Origin: JAITWN01 sp964437335
GTDB taxonomy: Bacteria > Pseudomonadota > Gammaproteobacteria > SZUA-140
Reading direction: 5' to 3'
Assembly (NCBI GenBank): GCA_964437335.1
Contig: CAYTGL010000009.1
Span: 1 to 64,000, forward strand
Length of the DNA: 64,000 nt
In this document: positions 61,601 to 64,000 of the stretch, one piece after another
How the letters are laid out: every line of letters begins with the position of its first letter
Numbering within the stretch: position 1 is the stretch's first letter
The notes under the pieces: generated by a model
What the model saw: the letters and a program-made list of their open reading frames with translations, nothing else
What the model was told of the DNA's origin: nothing
Databases searched by the model: none
Translations under genes and position numbers: made by a program

Positions 61601-62986
61601 CCTGCCGCGCCGGGTGGAATAGCCTTCGGCGAGCATGCGCACGACACTGGTGAATTCCTCACGGTCGAGCCGCTGGTAGGGCAGGGCGCGGGTCAGTCGC
61701 TGATAAAGCTCATACTCGTCCCATTCGCGGCTCGCGACCTCGGCGACGATCTGCTGGGCGAGGACGTCGAGCGGTGCCTGCGGTATCCGGATGCGATCGA
61801 GTTCGCCGCTGCGGATCGCGGCGAGCAGGGCGATGCACTCGACCAGCTCATCGCGCGACAGCGGAAACAGCCGGCCCTTCGGCAGCGCGCCGACGGCATG
61901 ACCCGAGCGTCCGACACGCTGCAGCAGCACCGAGATCGCGCGCGGCGAGCCGAGCTGGCAGACCAGATCGACGCTGCCGATGTCGATGCCGAGTTCCAGC
62001 GAAGCGGTCGCGACCAGTACCTGCAACCGACCCTGTTTCAGGCGCTGCTCGGCATCGAGGCGCTGCTCGCGGGCCAGGCTGCCGTGGTGGGCGGCGACTG
62101 CCGACTCGCCGAGGCGTTCGGCAAGATGACGCGCGGCGCGCTCGGCAAGGCGCCGGGTATTGACGAAGATCAGCGTCGTGCGATGTTGGTTGACCAGAGC
62201 GGCGAGCCGGTCATAGACCTCTTCCCAGACCTCGTTGGCCATCACCGCCTCGAGCGGCGAAGCAGGCAATTCCAGCGCGAGGTCGCGCGCGCGGGCATGA
62301 CCGGTATCGATGATCATGCAGTCGCCGCGCCCGTTGCCGGTCAGCAGTTGCGCCATCGACTCGATCGGCTTCTGGGTCGCCGACAGGCCGATACGCACCG
62401 GATCGCGCGCGCACAAGGCCGCGAGTCGCTCCAGCGACAACGCAAGATGGGCGCCGCGCTTGTTGCCGGCAATCGCGTGGATCTCGTCGACGATGACGCT
62501 TCGCACGGTCGCGAGCATGCGCCGACCCGACTCCGAGCTCAGCAGGATGAACAGGGACTCGGGCGTCGTCACCAGGATATGGGGCGGCTTGCGCCGCATG
62601 CGTTCGCGTTCACCGGGCGGGGTATCGCCGCTGCGCACCCACGCCGTGATCGGTACATCCGGCAGGCCGGATTCGAGCAGCGCATCACGGATGCCGGCGA
62701 TCGGCGCCTCGAGGTTGATGCGGACATCGTTCGACAGGGCCTTCAGAGGCGAGACGTAAAGGATATGTGTCTCGTCCTCGAGGCCGTGCGCGAGCCCCTC
62801 GCGCAACAGGCCGTCGATCGCGGCGAGGAAAGCCGCCAGGGTCTTGCCCGAGCCTGTCGGCGCCGCGATCAGCGTATGCCGTTCCGCGCGCACCGCCGGC
62901 CAGGCCTGTTGCTGGACCGGGGTCGGGTTGCCGAAGGCGCGCTTGAACCAGGTGGCGACAGCGGGATGAAAGGCGTCCAGACTCAT
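58670..62986 (-). CDS. lhr: Large DEAD/DEAH-type helicase Lhr
   Basis: A 1438-residue helicase starting at ATG 62986. Walker A is AAPTGSGKTLAAF (42-54), the DEIH box is VIVDEIHAIAGNKRG (166-169), and LQRVGRSGHAVGALPKGRLF is motif VI. After the helicase and winged-helix core come long C-terminal domains (HAPFGARINRAWGLALRKRF; FARMRFLFRWQHLEDP-like region near residue 1100) as in full-length Lhr of E. coli (1538). Lhr is a 3'-5' helicase active on RNA:DNA hybrids; its C-terminal part has DNA glycosylase activity in E. coli. Role here is probably DNA repair. Confidence 0.93.
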   Translation of the reverse strand: MSLDAFHPAVATWFKRAFGNPTPVQQQAWPAVRAERHTLIAAPTGSGKTLAAFLAAIDGLLREGLAHGLEDETHILYVSPLKALSNDVRINLEAPIAGIRDALLESGLPDVPITAWVRSGDTPPGERERMRRKPPHILVTTPESLFILLSSESGRRMLATVRSVIVDEIHAIAGNKRGAHLALSLERLAALCARDPVRIGLSATQKPIESMAQLLTGNGRGDCMIIDTGHARARDLALELPASPLEAVMANEVWEEVYDRLAALVNQHRTTLIFVNTRRLAERAARHLAERLGESAVAAHHGSLAREQRLDAEQRLKQGRLQVLVATASLELGIDIGSVDLVCQLGSPRAISVLLQRVGRSGHAVGALPKGRLFPLSRDELVECIALLAAIRSGELDRIRIPQAPLDVLAQQIVAEVASREWDEYELYQRLTRALPYQRLDREEFTSVVRMLAEGYSTRRGRRGAWLHHDVVNRRLRARRGARLVAVTNAGAIPDQFDYDVVLHPQGFRIGTLNEDFAFESLPGDIFQLGNTSYRMLKIEQGNVHVEDAKGQPPNIPFWFGEAPGRSDELSLAVAELHRALDAALAQGAAAAWQLLAHEHALDPAAAAQAADYLGAARAALGVIPTQQTVIFERFFDETGDMHLVIHAPFGARINRAWGLALRKRFCRKFNFELQAAATENNIVLSLGPTHSFPLAEVAGYLRSDTVRGLLIQALLDAPMFTTRWRWITNIALAVPRNRNGRRVPAPFQRADAEDLVALIFPDQLACLENIRGEREIPDHPLVRQTLADCLHEVMDIAGLESVLQGIESGAITIIARDLTAPSPLACEILNARPYAFLDDAPAEERRTLAVQQRRYLDPESAADLGRLDPEAIARVRAEAWPEAATPDELHDALVLTGFLTAPELARGGACAWEPLFEVLLDEHRVTRLQTAAGRVFHVAVERLYEMRALFPEASMLPVPALMQADGLPGPDHDMALDALLRSRLEALGPVTAALLAEQTGIAITTLDAALIRLETEGFVIRGQFTEATAEIEWCERRLLARIHRYTLKRLRNEIEPVAPADFMRFLFRWQHLEDPCEDSEALAVILAQLEGYSVPAAAWESHILPARMRAYEPDELDHLCSSGRFAWLRLNARKSPGSTAAGAALARGTTSVRSTPIAFIARRHLAHWRRLQPLPTIALDSLSADARTLAQVFERHPAAFFEDLKDHSGLLHTRIETALAELVANGIVSADSFSGLRALLTPQQKRPGFAGARRRQRMSARGIEEAGRWAWLHATAPDEAGRQTDEQAIDHCALALLRRYGVVFRGLLARENALPQWRDLVRIYRRMEARGEIRGGRFVEGFSGEQYALPEAVGALREVRRQQRNGALQSLSGADPLNLTGIVTPGERVPAVSGNRVLYRDGIPVAVSISGEVRYFEAPASDAEWAMRCALLNTVRV

Positions 62987-63093
62987 GGCCTGATCATAGC
63001 GCAAATCACCTCATCCCGGTCCTGGCGAGCCGTATCTACCTTTATTTCCGCACTCAGGGCACAATGAGCAGAAATCCCCGCAAGGAGTGTGAA

Positions 63094-63663
63094 ATGAAAT
63101 CGGGACGTACACTGCTGGCCGTTACTGTCGTCATCGGAATGGCGCTGTCGCTCATGGCGTGCTCGGGCAAGACCCGGGTCGAGAGCGATATGAGCATCAA
63201 GGGCGCTCCGAACTGGGTCAATGAGGGCACGCATGTGCTCAAGACCCGGGATGCGCGTCTTTTCCACGGTGTCGGCCTCGCGCCGCCAATGGGTGACCAG
63301 TCGCTCCAGACCTCGACCGCCGATGACCGCGCCCGTGCCGAACTCGCCCGGGTGCTGAGTTCCTACATGGATGTGGTGTCACAGGACTACTCCGGCGCAG
63401 CCGGCAGCGGCGAAGATGCGGTGTTCCAGACCACGGTCTCGCGCCAGATCGAGAATGTGACCCATCTGAACCTGGCCGGTAGCCGGATCATCGCGCGCTG
63501 GCGCGATACCCGCACGGACAATATCTATGCGCTGGCCGAACTCGATATGGCGCAGGTGCAGGATACCGTCAAGGGTGTGCAGGACATGAATACGGGCCTG
63601 CGGGAGCATATCCTGCGGGAGGGCGGGAACATTTTCGACAGGATCGCGGAGGAGAAGCGATGA
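63094..63663 (+). CDS. LPP20-family-like lipoprotein
   Basis: A 189-residue predicted lipoprotein starting at ATG 63094 (an upstream ATG at 63064 is less likely). The signal segment LLAVTVVIGMALSLMACSG ends in a lipobox (LMAC). The mature part contains APNWVNEGTHVLKTRDARLF and GVGLAPPMGDQSLQTSTADD, then RARAELARVLSSYMDVVSQD, the pattern of LPP20 proteins. ATGA overlap with the next gene indicates an operon. With an LpoB-like lipoprotein next, a link to cell-wall synthesis is likely but unproven. Confidence 0.8.
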   Translation: MKSGRTLLAVTVVIGMALSLMACSGKTRVESDMSIKGAPNWVNEGTHVLKTRDARLFHGVGLAPPMGDQSLQTSTADDRARAELARVLSSYMDVVSQDYSGAAGSGEDAVFQTTVSRQIENVTHLNLAGSRIIARWRDTRTDNIYALAELDMAQVQDTVKGVQDMNTGLREHILREGGNIFDRIAEEKR

Positions 63664-64000
63664 TGCGGACTTTCAATGTATTCGTACCTGCGCTGATTGT
63701 GGCGTTGCTGCTTGTTGGCTGCTCGACTCGAGTGGAACGCATTGCTCCCGATGAGACAGTCGACCTCAGTGGCAACTGGAACGACACCGATTCGCGCCTG
63801 GTGTCCGAGGAGATGATCAGAGACGTGCTCGCGCGCAAATGGTTGAATGATTTCCGCAGCGCGAACAATGCGAATCCGACTGTCATTGTCGGCGACATAC
63901 GCAATCTCAGTCACGAGCACATTAACGTAAACACCTTTGTCAATGACCTCGCGCGCGAGTTGATCAATTCCGGGGATATCAATTTCGTTGCGTCTGGCGC
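63660..64000 (+). CDS. lpoB: LpoB-like penicillin-binding protein activator (5' part)
   Basis: The first 113 codons of a lipoprotein that continues past the window. The start at 63660 overlaps the previous stop. FNVFVPALIVALLLVGCSTR is a signal sequence with a lipobox (LVGC). VDLSGNWNDTDSRLVSEEMI and NPTVIVGDIRNLSHEHINVN match LpoB/YcfM, an outer-membrane lipoprotein that activates PBP1b. The C-terminal end is not visible. Confidence 0.85.
   Translation, partial: MMRTFNVFVPALIVALLLVGCSTRVERIAPDETVDLSGNWNDTDSRLVSEEMIRDVLARKWLNDFRSANNANPTVIVGDIRNLSHEHINVNTFVNDLARELINSGDINFVASG

Noticed and set aside
60314..63067. A 917-codon open frame on the + strand, with further long frames at 59036-60229
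   Set aside because: They lie antisense to lhr, whose helicase motifs are unmistakable. High GC and codon bias of lhr create long antisense frames; the products are Arg/Asp/Ala-rich with no domain.

Overview
The window is a GC-rich bacterial chromosome segment, almost certainly from a gammaproteobacterium. Conserved neighbourhoods support this: tRNA-Asp–ppiD, mltD–gloB–methyltransferase–rnhA–dnaQ (the order seen in Escherichia coli), side-by-side gltX and glnS, and Lhr. Nothing fixes the genus; an uncultured or environmental lineage is my guess only. No insertion sequence, prophage or CRISPR array was seen.

Layout. 1-23 kb is mostly housekeeping: tRNA-Asp end, ppiD, a dicarboxylate/amino-acid symporter, fabI, an orphan fused oligopeptide-type ABC ATPase, a c-di-GMP-flavoured pair (MshEN/GspE-like ATPase and a DUF3391-HD-GYP protein with a broken HD dyad), mltD, gloB, methyltransferase, rnhA, dnaQ, a TerB-like protein, a Deg-type protease, a beta-propeller protein, several small unknowns, tRNA-Val, gltX, glnS, tRNA-Ala and tRNA-Glu.

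23-42 kb is dominated by iron and redox functions: an exported CbiX-like chelatase divergent from a small secreted protein with Fur-box-like sites between them, a TerC-type membrane protein, a Crp/Fnr regulator, Dps, two bacterioferritin subunits with complementary active sites, Bfd, a ferric-iron ABC binding protein and permease (no ATPase), MtfA, and a full suf operon (sufBCDSU, sufT, Rieske protein) behind a textbook IscR type-1 operator. A beta-CASP metallo-hydrolase and a DUF481 protein follow.

43-58.5 kb is an accessory metal/siderophore locus and the most interesting part. Two paralogous modules (FecI-like sigma, FecR-like anti-sigma, STN-containing TonB-dependent receptor, DUF4198 periplasmic protein) lie in tandem on one strand. 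The first module also carries a tightly coupled ABC ATPase, two ABC-2/DUF3526-type permeases and a PepSY-type membrane protein. Both fecR genes and both receptor genes are preceded, 41-61 bp before the start, by a shared two-block motif (TG[A/T]C...TTT then CGTC, 22-23 bp apart) that looks like the promoter of these ECF sigma factors, while the sigma genes have ordinary sigma-70-like promoters. Both DUF4198 proteins are predicted to expose an N-terminal histidine after signal-peptide cleavage.

58.5-64 kb holds the tail of a lost PIN-domain gene, the large helicase Lhr, an LPP20-like lipoprotein and the beginning of an LpoB-like lipoprotein that runs off the window.
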